A stretch of 64,000 nt of DNA from Nocardia brevicatena NBRC 12119 (GTDB lineage Bacteria; Actinomycetota; Actinomycetes; Mycobacteriales; Mycobacteriaceae): contig NZ_BAFU01000070.1 of assembly GCF_000308495.1 (NCBI RefSeq), forward strand, positions 62,001-126,000, written 5' to 3'. The notes under the pieces were generated by a model. The model ran no database searches. It was given only the letters and a program-made list of their open reading frames with translations, and had not been told where the DNA came from. The position numbers were made by a program, and so were the translations under genes. Shown piece by piece: positions 44,898 to 53,637 of this stretch. Positions within the stretch are counted from its first letter, which is position 1. Each line of letters opens with the position of its first letter.

Positions 44898-45971
44898 TCA
44901 GGCGGGGGTGGTCAGGAACTTGTCGAGGTAGGTCCAGGTGGTTTCACGGGCGGTGGTGCCGGTCAGGATGCCCAGGTGGCTGCCCGGCGCGGTCTCGTAG
45001 TGCACGGTGGCCGCGCCGGTGAGAGTCCGGGTGCCGCCTCGAACGGAGGCGGCGGGGGTGATGACATCGCTCGGCCCGCCCACCAGCAGCACCGGCGCGG
45101 TGACCTCGGACAGCCGGATCTCCCGGTGGCCCAACCGGACGACACCGCGGCCGATGTCGTTGTGCAGCACCAGCCGACCCCACAGTTGCCCGTACAACCG
45201 GCCGGGGTAGCCGGGCATCTCCGCCATGAACCGGTCGATGGACTCCATTCGGGCCAGGGCCTCGGTGCGGGTGATATTGCTCGCCACGAACCAGGGGCGT
45301 TTCACCTCACGCTCCCAGGCGGTGATCCGGTAGGCGAGCCGCGTCATCCGGGCCGGCACTCCGCCGGCGGCCCGGATGGCGGTGGTGACTCCCATCCCGC
45401 CGGTGAACCGCGCTGCGGCGCGCAGCTGTGGGATTCCGGGCATCTTGTCGTAGTCCAGCGGGGCGCCGACGGCGGTAATGGAGCGGATCGGCAGTTCGGT
45501 GTGCGCGGCGGCGGTGAGCAGCGACATGGTGCCGCCGAGCGACCAGCCGACCAGGTCGACCGGCGCTCCGTCGCGGTCGGCCGAGGTACGCAGGATCGCT
45601 TCGGGCAGGATGTCGTCGATCCAGTCCTCGAAGCCCATGCGCCGGTCCGCGAAGGTGATCTCGCCGTAGTCGATGACATGGGGCACGCGGCCGGTGTCCA
45701 GCAGGAACCGGACCAGGCTCTGGTCGGGGCGCAGGTCGAAGCAGCTCGCGGGCGCGGCCAGCGGCGGCACCAGTAGCACCGCCGAATCGGGCGGGGAGCC
45801 GGGGGAGGCGGTTTGGGTGGTCACGGCCACCGGTTCGAAACGGAGCAACCGACGGTGCGGTTCGTCCCACAGCACGGTCGCCGGGGTGGGTTCGGGTGAC
45901 TGCACGCCGGGGCCGAAGGTCAGTGCCCACGCGTTACGCGCGGCCAGGGTGACGGTGTCTGCGATGCCCAC
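44898..45971 (-). CDS. PhaC-like alpha/beta hydrolase
   Basis: A 357-residue alpha/beta hydrolase resembling class III PHA synthase-like proteins. The strand-turn VLLVPPLAAPASCFDLRPDQSLVRFLLDTGRVPHVIDYGE is typical. The nucleophile elbow is GWSLGG with Ser where true PHA synthases have Cys, and Asp (GGPSDVITP) and His (PGSHLGIL) complete a triad. Acyl hydrolysis or transfer is likely, PHA synthesis unlikely. It starts with GTG. Same strand as the ferritin-like gene, 86 nt upstream. Confidence 0.82.
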   Translation of the reverse strand: MGIADTVTLAARNAWALTFGPGVQSPEPTPATVLWDEPHRRLLRFEPVAVTTQTASPGSPPDSAVLLVPPLAAPASCFDLRPDQSLVRFLLDTGRVPHVIDYGEITFADRRMGFEDWIDDILPEAILRTSADRDGAPVDLVGWSLGGTMSLLTAAAHTELPIRSITAVGAPLDYDKMPGIPQLRAAARFTGGMGVTTAIRAAGGVPARMTRLAYRITAWEREVKRPWFVASNITRTEALARMESIDRFMAEMPGYPGRLYGQLWGRLVLHNDIGRGVVRLGHREIRLSEVTAPVLLVGGPSDVITPAASVRGGTRTLTGAATVHYETAPGSHLGILTGTTARETTWTYLDKFLTTPA

Positions 45972-46536
45972 GCCATGAATGTCTCATACACGTGTGCCGT
46001 CGGTGCTCCCCGGCTCACCGCCCGCACCGCTTCGCGACGCGACACGTGGAGGCGAATTCATCGGCGCGACACTATTCGCCATACCGGGTGAATCGTGCTG
46101 TCGCACAACCCACTCGACGGGCGCGAATATAAAAAGGGCATTTTTCCGCTTAATTAACTTCGGCGGCTTTTCGGGGGCGGAACAATATCACGCTACAATC
46201 GCTACGGACAACGGAAAATGTATCGCCCGATCGAGGCCACAGGGGTTGTACCGATACCCCGGGTGGGCGACGCCGAAAGACACGACCGGCGTGCCACGGC
46301 TCGTCGGTTGCGGCGAGGTGGATTTCCGATGTCCATGGAAAATGTGCGCGCACCAGATCCGCGTCACCGAGTGCGCCGCGCCGATGTCTCCTCCAGGTAG
46401 TCCCCGATGGGCGGACTCCGCTGACATCAGGCGGCGGCCGGGTGAGTATCGCAGGCGGATCCGTGGTTGTCGTGGACCGGCCGGTCCGCCCCACGCCTCG
46501 TGCGCGTGAAGCGCGATAACGAGGGAAGGCACGAAC
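45972..46536 (+). other. 565-nt leader/promoter region of rhlE, no gene seen
   Basis: The block 46,100-46,220 is unusually AT-rich for this genome (ATAAAAAGG, CTTAATTAAC). TACAAT at 46194-46199 is a good -10 hexamer, but the -35 is unclear. Transcription from it would give rhlE a leader of about 330 nt. Long leaders are common on DEAD-box helicase mRNAs, often for autoregulation or cold control, so this is a plausible regulatory RNA. Confidence 0.4.
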
Positions 46537-48681
46537 CTGAGCAAGATCACAGTCGAACAGGAACCGGGTCTGGCGGACACGCTGCTGACGGCCGAACTGG
46601 ACGAACGGCACACCGCCCCGACATTCGCCGCATTGGGCGTCCACGCCGATATCGTGCGGGCCCTCGGCGAGATCGGAATCGAACGTACTTTCGCAATTCA
46701 GGAACTCACCCTGCCGCTGGCACTCGCCGGTGAGGACCTCATCGGCCAGGCCCGCACCGGTATGGGCAAGACCTTCGGATTCGGGGTGCCGCTGCTGCAT
46801 CGGATCGCCGGCGCGGATTCCGGCATCGCGCCGCTGGACGGAACCCCGCGGGCGCTGGTCATCGTGCCGACGCGGGAACTGTGCCTACAGGTCACCCAGG
46901 ATCTGGAGAACGCGAGCAAATACCTGCGCGGCGGACAGGGCCCGTTGCGGGTCGTCTCCATCTACGGTGGGCGCCCCTACGAGTCCCAGATCGCGGCGCT
47001 GCGCGCCGGCGTCGACGTCGTGGTCGGCACACCCGGGCGGCTACTGGACCTGGCCGACCAGCAACGCCTGGTCCTCGGCAAGGTCGCCGTCCTGGTGCTG
47101 GACGAGGCCGACGAAATGCTCGACCTGGGGTTCCTCCCGGATATCGAACGCATCCTCGGCATGGTCCCGGACGGTCGCCAGACCATGCTGTTCTCGGCGA
47201 CCATGCCGGGCCCGATCATCACGCTGGCCCGCACATTCCTCACCCGACCCACCCATATCCGGGCCGAGGAGCCGCACGATTCGGCCGTCCACGATCGCAC
47301 CGCGCAATTCGTCTACCGGGCGCACGCACTGGACAAGGGTGAACTGATCGCGCGGGTGCTGCAGGCCGAGGGCCGCGGCGCCACCATGGTCTTCACCCGC
47401 ACCAAGCGCACCGCGCAGAAGGTCGCCGACGAACTGGCCGACCGCGGCTTCGCCGTCGGCGCGGTCCACGGTGATCTCGGACAGATCGCCCGGGAGAAGG
47501 CACTGGCCAAATTCCGCAAGGGCACCATCGACGTCCTGGTGGCCACCGATGTCGCCGCGCGCGGAATCGATATCGACGACGTCACCCATGTGATCAACTA
47601 CCAATGCCCGGAGGACGAGAAGACCTACGTCCACCGCATCGGCCGCACCGGCCGGGCCGGTCGGGCCGGTGTCGCGGTCACCCTGGTCGACTGGGACGAA
47701 CTCAACCGCTGGACGGCCATCGACGCCGCACTGGGGTTGGGTATCCCCGATCCGGTGGAGACCTACTCGCGGTCCCCGCATCTGTACGCTGATCTGGGCA
47801 TCCCGGAGGGGGCCACCGGCCAAGTCCGGAAACCGCAGCCCGAACGCGATCCCGACGCGATCGTCGCCGAACGCCCTGAGCGGACCCCGCGCAAGCGCAA
47901 CCGCAGGCGCACCCGCGGTGGAAAACCCCTTGACGACCACACCGACACCGAGTCGACCCCGACCGATGCCCCCGCCACCGACTCCGACTCCGACTCCGAC
48001 TCCGACTCCGACAACGGTGACAGCAGCGCTCCCCTGAGCGCCCCGGGCGACGCGGACGCCGAGGAGCGTCCGGCCCGGCGGAGGCGGCGTCGCCGCCACA
48101 AGTCGGCCGACGGCGCCGATACCTCCGCCGAGGCCCCGGCCGGCGCGACGGACGACACCTCGGACGCCCACGCCGGCGAGGCCGATACGAACGAGACCGC
48201 ACCGGCCGCCGACAGCGCCGCGGCGGATACCGTCGAAGCGGGCTCGACGGATACCGCCGAGACGGGCGGCGACCGCCCGGCCCGGCGGCGCCGACGTCGC
48301 CGCAAGACCGCCGATTCGGAGGCCGACGGTGACACCGGAGCGGTCGACGGCACCGCGGCCGACGCACCGGCACCGACCGTATCGGAACCCAGCGGCGACA
48401 TCGGGCCGACGAGCGCGGACCGCACCACCCGCAGGACACGCTCGACGAACCGTAAGGCCAAGCCCGCGGGCGACGAGACGATATCGACGGCCGACAGGTC
48501 GGAGTCGACGGGCGCAGGCCGGGAGTCCACCGGCGGTTCACCCGAAACCGACACCGCCCGCAGCGCCGAGTCCCGCGCGGCCGTTCCCGACGTCGCCGCG
48601 ACAGCGCGCGCGGGCGAGTCGGTGACGGCGGGCAGCGGCGTTGGGGCGGGGGCGGCCATGGGTTACACCGCGTCGGCGTAG
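46537..48681 (+). CDS. rhlE: DEAD-box RNA helicase RhlE
   Basis: Motifs are all present: FAIQELTLPLALAG (Q motif), ARTGMGKT (I), PTRELC (Ia), VLDEADEM (II), SAT (III) and HRIGRTGRAGR (VI). Residues from about 430 on form a long disordered tail, acidic with (Asp-Ser)n and two basic blocks RPARRRRRRR, likely RNA-binding. No ATG/GTG occurs before the Q motif in this frame. A CTG at 46537 has GGAAGG 7 nt upstream and gives 714 residues, while the first ATG (46743-region codons aside, 46633 reading MGVHAD requires TTG-to-Met) would cut the conserved start. It matches Rv3211. Confidence 0.88.
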   Translation: MSKITVEQEPGLADTLLTAELDERHTAPTFAALGVHADIVRALGEIGIERTFAIQELTLPLALAGEDLIGQARTGMGKTFGFGVPLLHRIAGADSGIAPLDGTPRALVIVPTRELCLQVTQDLENASKYLRGGQGPLRVVSIYGGRPYESQIAALRAGVDVVVGTPGRLLDLADQQRLVLGKVAVLVLDEADEMLDLGFLPDIERILGMVPDGRQTMLFSATMPGPIITLARTFLTRPTHIRAEEPHDSAVHDRTAQFVYRAHALDKGELIARVLQAEGRGATMVFTRTKRTAQKVADELADRGFAVGAVHGDLGQIAREKALAKFRKGTIDVLVATDVAARGIDIDDVTHVINYQCPEDEKTYVHRIGRTGRAGRAGVAVTLVDWDELNRWTAIDAALGLGIPDPVETYSRSPHLYADLGIPEGATGQVRKPQPERDPDAIVAERPERTPRKRNRRRTRGGKPLDDHTDTESTPTDAPATDSDSDSDSDSDNGDSSAPLSAPGDADAEERPARRRRRRRHKSADGADTSAEAPAGATDDTSDAHAGEADTNETAPAADSAAADTVEAGSTDTAETGGDRPARRRRRRRKTADSEADGDTGAVDGTAADAPAPTVSEPSGDIGPTSADRTTRRTRSTNRKAKPAGDETISTADRSESTGAGRESTGGSPETDTARSAESRAAVPDVAATARAGESVTAGSGVGAGAAMGYTASA
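47980..48012 (+). repeat. GACTCC hexanucleotide microsatellite in rhlE
   Basis: Five and a half perfect copies of GACTCC encode (Asp-Ser)5-Asp in the disordered tail of RhlE. Because the unit is 6 nt, slippage would change length without frameshift. Confidence 0.9.
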
Positions 48682-48707
48682 CCCACCGATCCGATACGCT
48701 CGCACCC

Positions 48708-49934
48708 GTGCTCGCACCAGAGCGGCGGACGCGCGCCGATGTCATCACCGCCGTCGCGATCGCCGTGGTCCTGGTGATCGCGGCGGTCTCGGCGTGGGCG
48801 TGCAGTGATGCCCGCGGCGCCGAATCCATCACCGCAACCGAACCCGCGCAGCGTCCGCCGAACGCCGATCGGCTGCCCACGCGGCCGAAGGAGCTGTGGC
48901 GTGCCCCCGATACGGCCGGTGCCCGCGTCCTCACCTCCGAAGGCGCGGTCGTCACCGCCGACGGTGGGATCGTGACCGGCCGCGACCCTGTCACCGGCGC
49001 GGAGTTGTGGCGCTATCGGCGCGATCTGCCGCTGTGCGGGGTGGAGTCGCAGTTCGGCATGGTCATCGCGGTGTACCGGGACGACCGCGGCTGCAGCCAG
49101 ACCACCATGCTCTCGGGCCAGGACGGGCGGCGCCGCACCGCTCGCAGCAGCTATATGGACGAGACGGTCCGCCTGTCCACCGACGGCACCTATGTGCTCG
49201 CCCTCGGACCGCGGCGGCTGGAGGTGTGGCGCTCGGACCTGGTGCGCACCCTCGAGTACGGGTACGTCGATGCCAGGGTCAATGCGAAGACCCAGCCGCG
49301 CCGAGGTTGCGCTCTGATTTCGGCGGCGAGCAGCCCGTCGCGGCTCGCGGTTCTGGAGCGCTGCCCGAACGAACCGGCCAACCGGCTCACGGTGCTCGAT
49401 CCGGCGCCCGAGGACAACACCGTCCCCGAGGAGTTCGGGACCCACGTGCTGGACGGACCGGGTGCCGATTCCCCCGACGCGCGGGTACTCGCGGTCTCCG
49501 ACAACCGGATCGTGCTCTATCGGCCCGGGGCCGGCGGCCGGACCTCGCAGGCTCCTCGCCTGACGGTTCTCGACGCCACGGGCAATCCGCTGGTGGTACA
49601 CGAACTGTCCGCTCCTCTCACGGCCTACGCCACCACCACCCGAATCGGTTCGGCCTATTTCGTTTTCACCGGCAACAGTGTCATCGCCCTGCACGCCAGT
49701 ACCTTCGATCCGATGTGGACCGCCCCCAACACACTCGGTGGCCCGGCCCTGATGGCGGGCAAACTGTTGGTCCCGGTCCCCGGCGCCATAGCCGCCCTGG
49801 ACCCGGCCACCGGCACCGAAGTGACCCGAATCCCCGTGCAACGCAAGGACCACGACGGCTCCCCCATTCCGATCGGCGTCCTCGGCACCACCATCCTCGA
49901 ACAACGCGGCGGCGAACTCGTAGCCCTCGGCTGA
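48708..49934 (+). CDS. Membrane-anchored PQQ-propeller-like protein
   Basis: A 408-residue protein with one N-terminal membrane segment (VITAVAIAVVLVIAAVSAWAC). The extracytoplasmic part has repeated beta-propeller blades (GGIVTGRDPVTGAELWRYRR, GNSVIALHASTFDPMWTAP, GAIAALDPATGTEV) like PQQ-binding or BamB-like folds, and cysteines CGVES...CSQ. It matches Rv3212, of unknown function, and starts with GTG 26 nt after rhlE, so the pair is probably co-transcribed. Confidence 0.83.
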   Translation: MLAPERRTRADVITAVAIAVVLVIAAVSAWACSDARGAESITATEPAQRPPNADRLPTRPKELWRAPDTAGARVLTSEGAVVTADGGIVTGRDPVTGAELWRYRRDLPLCGVESQFGMVIAVYRDDRGCSQTTMLSGQDGRRRTARSSYMDETVRLSTDGTYVLALGPRRLEVWRSDLVRTLEYGYVDARVNAKTQPRRGCALISAASSPSRLAVLERCPNEPANRLTVLDPAPEDNTVPEEFGTHVLDGPGADSPDARVLAVSDNRIVLYRPGAGGRTSQAPRLTVLDATGNPLVVHELSAPLTAYATTTRIGSAYFVFTGNSVIALHASTFDPMWTAPNTLGGPALMAGKLLVPVPGAIAALDPATGTEVTRIPVQRKDHDGSPIPIGVLGTTILEQRGGELVALG

Positions 49935-50163
49935 CCTCCCTCACCCGGGCACCCCCATACGCCCTGTCACCGCCAGGACGGTCCGCACTGTGTCGCACGC
50001 GCTGCGCCGCACGTCCGCACCGGCGACGAAGCCCTCACCGAACCGGATATCCTGGTCGGCTTCGACGACCCGGCCGGCGAAGCGACGCGGACCGGCAACC
50101 GCATCCGCGGCCTTCTCACCGGCAGCCATCCGGCCCTGGAACGAATTCCAGGACCCGGATCTC

Positions 50164-50265
50164 GCGGCCCGTCTCGTGTTTCCGCACCCCGAAGCGCCGT
50201 GCCGAAGGCACAAGTCTCGGGTGCGGAAACACGAGACACCAGGGGGCCGCGAACACGCCCGCGCG
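50164..50265. repeat. Palindromic intergenic repeat family 1, copy B
   Basis: Same layout as copy A: closing GCGGCCC/GGGCCGC (50164-50170 with 50244-50250), a 21-bp main stem (50171-50192 with 50217-50237) with one bulged C, the same inner GTGCC-GAA-GGCAC hairpin, and the same GCGAACACGCCCGCGCG tail. Where copy A has TTTGCGCAC facing GTGCGCAAA, copy B has TTTCCGCAC facing GTGCGGAAA, a compensatory change. It lies between two plus-strand genes; the gap 49935-50314 contains no gene I can support. Confidence 0.85.
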
Positions 50266-50314
50266 ACAGCGCCGGCCGAACAACACTGTCGGTGCTCTCG
50301 GGCACAGTGAGGGT

Positions 50315-50818
50315 ATGAGCGAGACAGCACAGCCCACCGGGACCGCACAGCATGAAATCACCCGGTACGACGATCCCGACGCCCCCTGGAACCAGCAGGC
50401 CCGGGAAGATTCCAGCACCTGGAACCACGATGTGATCCGGGAGTTCCGCGCCAACGACGGCCGGGTCGGCGGCGCCTACGAGGGCGGGACGCTGCTGTTG
50501 CTCACCACCACCGGCGCCAGGACCGGTAAACGGCATGTGGTGCCGTTGGGGGCGCTGTATCGGGACAACACTCTCTACATCAGTTCCTTCGTGGAAGACC
50601 GCTATCCCGCCTGGTATCACAATGTGCGGGCTCATCCGGAGGTCATCGTGGAACTCGGTGACCATATCCACCGTGGCGTCGCCCGGGTTCTCACCGGCGC
50701 CGAATACGACGAGTTCGCGGCATGGGTCCTGCGGAACAATCCGCTTCTCGCCGAGTTCCAGGCCACCGTCGCCCGACCGGTCCCCCTGGTGGTGTTGACT
50801 CTCGACGACCCGGCCTGA
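50315..50818 (+). CDS. F420-dependent (Ddn-like) oxidoreductase
   Basis: A 167-residue split-barrel protein of the nitroreductase/deazaflavin-dependent family. LLLLTTTGARTGKRHVVPLGALYRD, YPAWYHNVRAHPEVIVELG and the C-terminal PVVVLTL-like end are typical of Ddn and relatives. These reduce quinones or nitroimidazoles with F420H2 near the membrane. The ATG at 50315 gives the family length. It is not part of the mycobacterial order here. Confidence 0.87.
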   Translation: MSETAQPTGTAQHEITRYDDPDAPWNQQAREDSSTWNHDVIREFRANDGRVGGAYEGGTLLLLTTTGARTGKRHVVPLGALYRDNTLYISSFVEDRYPAWYHNVRAHPEVIVELGDHIHRGVARVLTGAEYDEFAAWVLRNNPLLAEFQATVARPVPLVVLTLDDPA

Positions 50819-50957
50819 TCGCCGTCGGCGGCGGGCGGGCATCATGGATACCGCCGAGGACGACGGTCACGCGGGTGCCCGCACGCGTCCCGGCAAACCG
50901 GTGCCCGCCCGTCGGGCAAACCCCGTGTTTCCCCGACCACCCACGGAGTCCCTTCAC

Positions 50958-51440
50958 GTGCAACCCATCGTGCGCCGCGCCATCCCGGACGATATCCCTG
51001 CCTTGGTCGACCTCGTCTACGACCTGGCCGAATACGAGAAGGCCCGGAACGAGTGCACGCTGACACCCGAACAGCTGCGGACCGCCCTGTTCGGTCCGGC
51101 GCCCGCGGTGTTCGCCCATGTGGCGACGCTGAGTGGCGCGGTGGCCGGCTGCGCCATCTGGTTCCGGAACTTCTCCACCTGGGACGGCGTGCACGGCATC
51201 CATCTGGAGGATCTGTACGTCCGGCCCGAGGCTCGTGGCGCCGGGCTCGGCAAGGCGCTCATCGCCGCGCTGGCGCGGGAGGCCGTCGACCGGGGCTATA
51301 CCCGGCTCGGCTGGTCGGTGCTCACCTGGAATACTCCCGCGATCGAGTTCTACGAGGCGCTCGGTGCCGTCGTCCAGGACGAATGGGTCGGCTATCGGCT
51401 CGGCGGTGAGGCGTTGACCACGCTGGCCGCGGCCGTGTAG
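50958..51440 (+). CDS. GNAT family N-acetyltransferase
   Basis: A 160-residue GNAT: VRRAIPDDIPALVDLVYDLAEYE opens the fold, and the acetyl-CoA loop is LEDLYVRPEARGAGLGKALIAALA, followed by LGWSVLTWNTPAIEFYEALGA. It resembles diamine/thialysine-type acetyltransferases (SSAT2-like), with Rv3216 in the corresponding place. The GTG at 50958 gives the family start; an earlier ATG at 50844 adds 38 non-conserved residues. It converges with the next gene, 10 nt apart. Confidence 0.85.
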   Translation: MQPIVRRAIPDDIPALVDLVYDLAEYEKARNECTLTPEQLRTALFGPAPAVFAHVATLSGAVAGCAIWFRNFSTWDGVHGIHLEDLYVRPEARGAGLGKALIAALAREAVDRGYTRLGWSVLTWNTPAIEFYEALGAVVQDEWVGYRLGGEALTTLAAAV

Positions 51441-51450
51441 GGGGCGGGGT

Positions 51451-51888
51451 TCAGGACCGAGTGGAGGGGTCCTCGCCCGTGCCCGCCCCGTATTCCGACG
51501 CCATCCACCGTGAGGTCGCCGGGAGGAAGAGCAGCGCTAACGCTGCGACCACGACCAACCCCAGCACCGAGCCGTAGAACGGCTGGTGGGAGTCGGTGAG
51601 CAGCGACCACACCACCGGAAGCAGCAGGAGTTGCGCGATGACCGCGATCGCCCGCCCCCACCGGTGGCCGAACAGCAGCCCGATCCCGGCCGCCAGCACC
51701 GCACCCCCGAGAATCCCGAACCAGGCGGCCGTCCCGTAGCCGTTGGCGGCGGTCTGATCGTGTCCCAGCAGGCCGCGTACCACCAGTACGATCGCCACCA
51801 TCACCGCGACCGCGCCTTCCAGGGCCACCAGGGCGCCCGCGCTCCGGACGGTCGGGGGTGCCTTCTCCACGTCATCTCGCTCGACCAC
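51451..51888 (-). CDS. Small four-helix membrane protein
   Basis: A 145-residue protein with four hydrophobic helices (GALVALEGAVAVMVAIVLVV, GYGTAAWFGILGGAVLAAGIGLLFG, AIAVIAQLLLLPVVWSLL, SVLGLVVVAALALLFLPA) and charged ends. It corresponds to Rv3217c, unknown function. It starts with GTG, upstream and divergent from the lipid kinase gene. Confidence 0.78.
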   Translation of the reverse strand: MVERDDVEKAPPTVRSAGALVALEGAVAVMVAIVLVVRGLLGHDQTAANGYGTAAWFGILGGAVLAAGIGLLFGHRWGRAIAVIAQLLLLPVVWSLLTDSHQPFYGSVLGLVVVAALALLFLPATSRWMASEYGAGTGEDPSTRS

Positions 51889-52041
51889 GCCGCCAGCCTA
51901 CGGATGTGACGGCGGTCGCGTCCGCCAACCTCCCGCCCCCTGTCCTACCGTCCGGGCGGCGAGGAAGGAGCCGGTGTACGGCTCCTTCCCGGCACGGCCG
52001 GCGCCGGATCGGCGTCCGACCGTACCCAGTAGGGTGCGGGG

Positions 52042-53016
52042 GTGCGGACGTTGTTGATCGTGAATCCCAATGCGACCTCCACCACGGCGGCGACCCGAGA
52101 CCTGTTGGCACACGCTCTGGAAAGCCGGACCCAGCTCACCGTCGCGCACACCCAACATCGCGGTCATGCGGCCGAACTGGCGCAATGGGCCGCGACGAAC
52201 GAGATGGACCTGATCGTGGTGCACGGGGGTGACGGCACGGTCAACGAGACGGTCAATGGTTTCGTCCCGCTGCCCCAGGTCGACGACGGCCAGGCGTGGC
52301 GACCTCGGCTGGGCGTGATCCCGGGTGGTTCGGCGAATGTTTTCGCGCGGGCGCTCGGGGTGAAACCCGACCCGGTGGCAGCCACCAATCAGCTCATCGA
52401 CCTGCTGGGGGTGGAGGGCCGTCGGCCGGGGGCCTCGGCCGACCGGCGGATCGGGCTCGGTCTCGCCGACGATCGGTGGTTCTGTTTCAGCGCCGGCGTC
52501 GGTCTGGACGCCGATGTGTGCGAGGCGATCGACGCCAGTCGCGCGGGCGGTCACGCCGCTACGCCGAGCCGCTACCTGCGTACCACGGTGCGGCAGTTCT
52601 TCCGCGCCAAACGCACCCCGCCCCGGGCAACGGTGCAGGTGCCGGGCCACGAGCCGGTCGAGGGAGTGCACTACGCGTTCGTCACCAACACCACCCCGTG
52701 GACATATCTGGACTCCACCCCGGTGTGCACCAACCCCAATACGCGCTTCGAATCCGGTCTCGGCGTGTTCGCCGTGCGAACCATGGCATTACTGCCTACA
52801 CTGCGCCTGGCGACACAGCTGTTGTCACCGAACTCCGAGCCGAAGTCACGGAAATTGTTCCGAGACGACGATGTTCCATCGGTTCGCATCTCGAGCGCCG
52901 AACCAATCGGCCTGCAAATCGATGGCGACTTCATCGGCAAACGCAGCGTGGTGGAATTCACGGCCGTCCCGGATGTCTTGGACGTGATCGCGCCTCGCCC
53001 GACCCAATCGGTGTGA
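52042..53016 (+). CDS. Diacylglycerol kinase-family lipid kinase
   Basis: A 324-residue DAGK-catalytic-domain protein: LLIVNPNATSTTA, the ATP loop VVHGGDGTVNETVNG, and GGSANVFARALG are signature motifs; the C-terminal half is the beta-rich domain ending KRSVVEFTAVP. It should phosphorylate a lipid at the inner membrane face. It matches Rv3218 next to whiB1. It starts with GTG. Confidence 0.88.
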   Translation: MRTLLIVNPNATSTTAATRDLLAHALESRTQLTVAHTQHRGHAAELAQWAATNEMDLIVVHGGDGTVNETVNGFVPLPQVDDGQAWRPRLGVIPGGSANVFARALGVKPDPVAATNQLIDLLGVEGRRPGASADRRIGLGLADDRWFCFSAGVGLDADVCEAIDASRAGGHAATPSRYLRTTVRQFFRAKRTPPRATVQVPGHEPVEGVHYAFVTNTTPWTYLDSTPVCTNPNTRFESGLGVFAVRTMALLPTLRLATQLLSPNSEPKSRKLFRDDDVPSVRISSAEPIGLQIDGDFIGKRSVVEFTAVPDVLDVIAPRPTQSV

Positions 53017-53037
53017 CCGGGAGGACAACGTCCCGGT
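53016..53037 (+). terminator. Terminator after the lipid kinase gene
   Basis: ACCGGGA and TCCCGGT pair around an 8-nt loop starting on the last base of the stop codon, followed by TGTGCT. It would separate this gene from whiB1. Confidence 0.5.
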
Positions 53038-53155
53038 TGTGCTGCGAAAACCGGGCAGAGCGGGTAGAAAGGACCGGGCAGGTTCCCCATCCGGGGAACG
53101 GTCAGGCGTGAGTTTCCCCACGGTGCACCGGATACCTATTGACATCTACGGTGTT

Positions 53156-53171
53156 CGTGAAAGCATTCACA
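53156..53171. promoter_or_regulatory. CRP-like binding site upstream of whiB1
   Basis: CGTGA-N6-TCACA differs from TGTGA-N6-TCACA by one base and lies about 100 nt before the whiB1 start. TTGACA at 53139-53144 lies just upstream. In M. tuberculosis whiB1 is directly controlled by CRP (Rv3676), so this is a well-supported inference. Confidence 0.65.
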
Positions 53172-53259
53172 AGCAACCGTGCGGAAACATTCAGTTCGCA
53201 CAAGTGAACGACCCACCAACCCGACGGCGTCGAATGACGCCCTACAAAGGAGCAGAGGA

Positions 53260-53514
53260 ATGGATTGGCGCCACAAGGCGATCTGTCGTGACGAGGACCC
53301 TGAGCTGTTTTTCCCGGTGGGCAACAGTGGTCCTGCGCTCGCGCAGATTGCCGATGCCAAACTCGTCTGCGCTCGCTGCCCCGTAACCGCCGAATGCCTG
53401 TCCTGGGCCCTGCAGTCCGGACAGGATGCCGGAGTATGGGGCGGTATGAGCGAAGACGAGCGGCGCGCCCTCAAGCGGCGCAACGCGCGCACTCGTACGC
53501 GCACCGCCGTCTAG
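53260..53514 (+). CDS. whiB1: WhiB1, essential NO-responsive Fe-S regulator
   Basis: The 84-residue protein has the same length and cysteine positions as M. tuberculosis WhiB1 (Cys9, 37, 40, 46), plus GVWGGMSEDERRALKRR. It binds a [4Fe-4S] cluster and the primary sigma factor; nitric oxide converts it to a DNA-binding form. The ATG has AAAGGAG just upstream. The upstream CRP-like site suggests cAMP-CRP input. Confidence 0.96.
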   Translation: MDWRHKAICRDEDPELFFPVGNSGPALAQIADAKLVCARCPVTAECLSWALQSGQDAGVWGGMSEDERRALKRRNARTRTRTAV

Positions 53515-53532
53515 CCAGCGCGGACCGGCGTA

Positions 53533-53596
53533 ACCGGGCCATTACCGGCCCGGTATACGTCCGACTGCCCGGTACATCTGGTACCGGGCTTTTCTT
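53533..53596 (+). terminator. Two hairpins and T-run after whiB1
   Basis: ACCGGGCC/GGCCCGGT (53533-53554) is followed by GCCCGGTAC/GTACCGGGC (53567-53589) and TTTTCTT, a textbook intrinsic terminator, unusual in its strong T-run for an actinobacterium. Confidence 0.85.
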
Positions 53597-53637
53597 ATGT
53601 CCGCACTCGGCGTACCCGAACACAACCGGCCGAATAC

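Noticed and set aside
48896-50818. Long open frame read in another phase across the PQQ-like gene
   Set aside because: It is a high-GC shadow; only its last 167 codons, from the ATG at 50315, match a real family.
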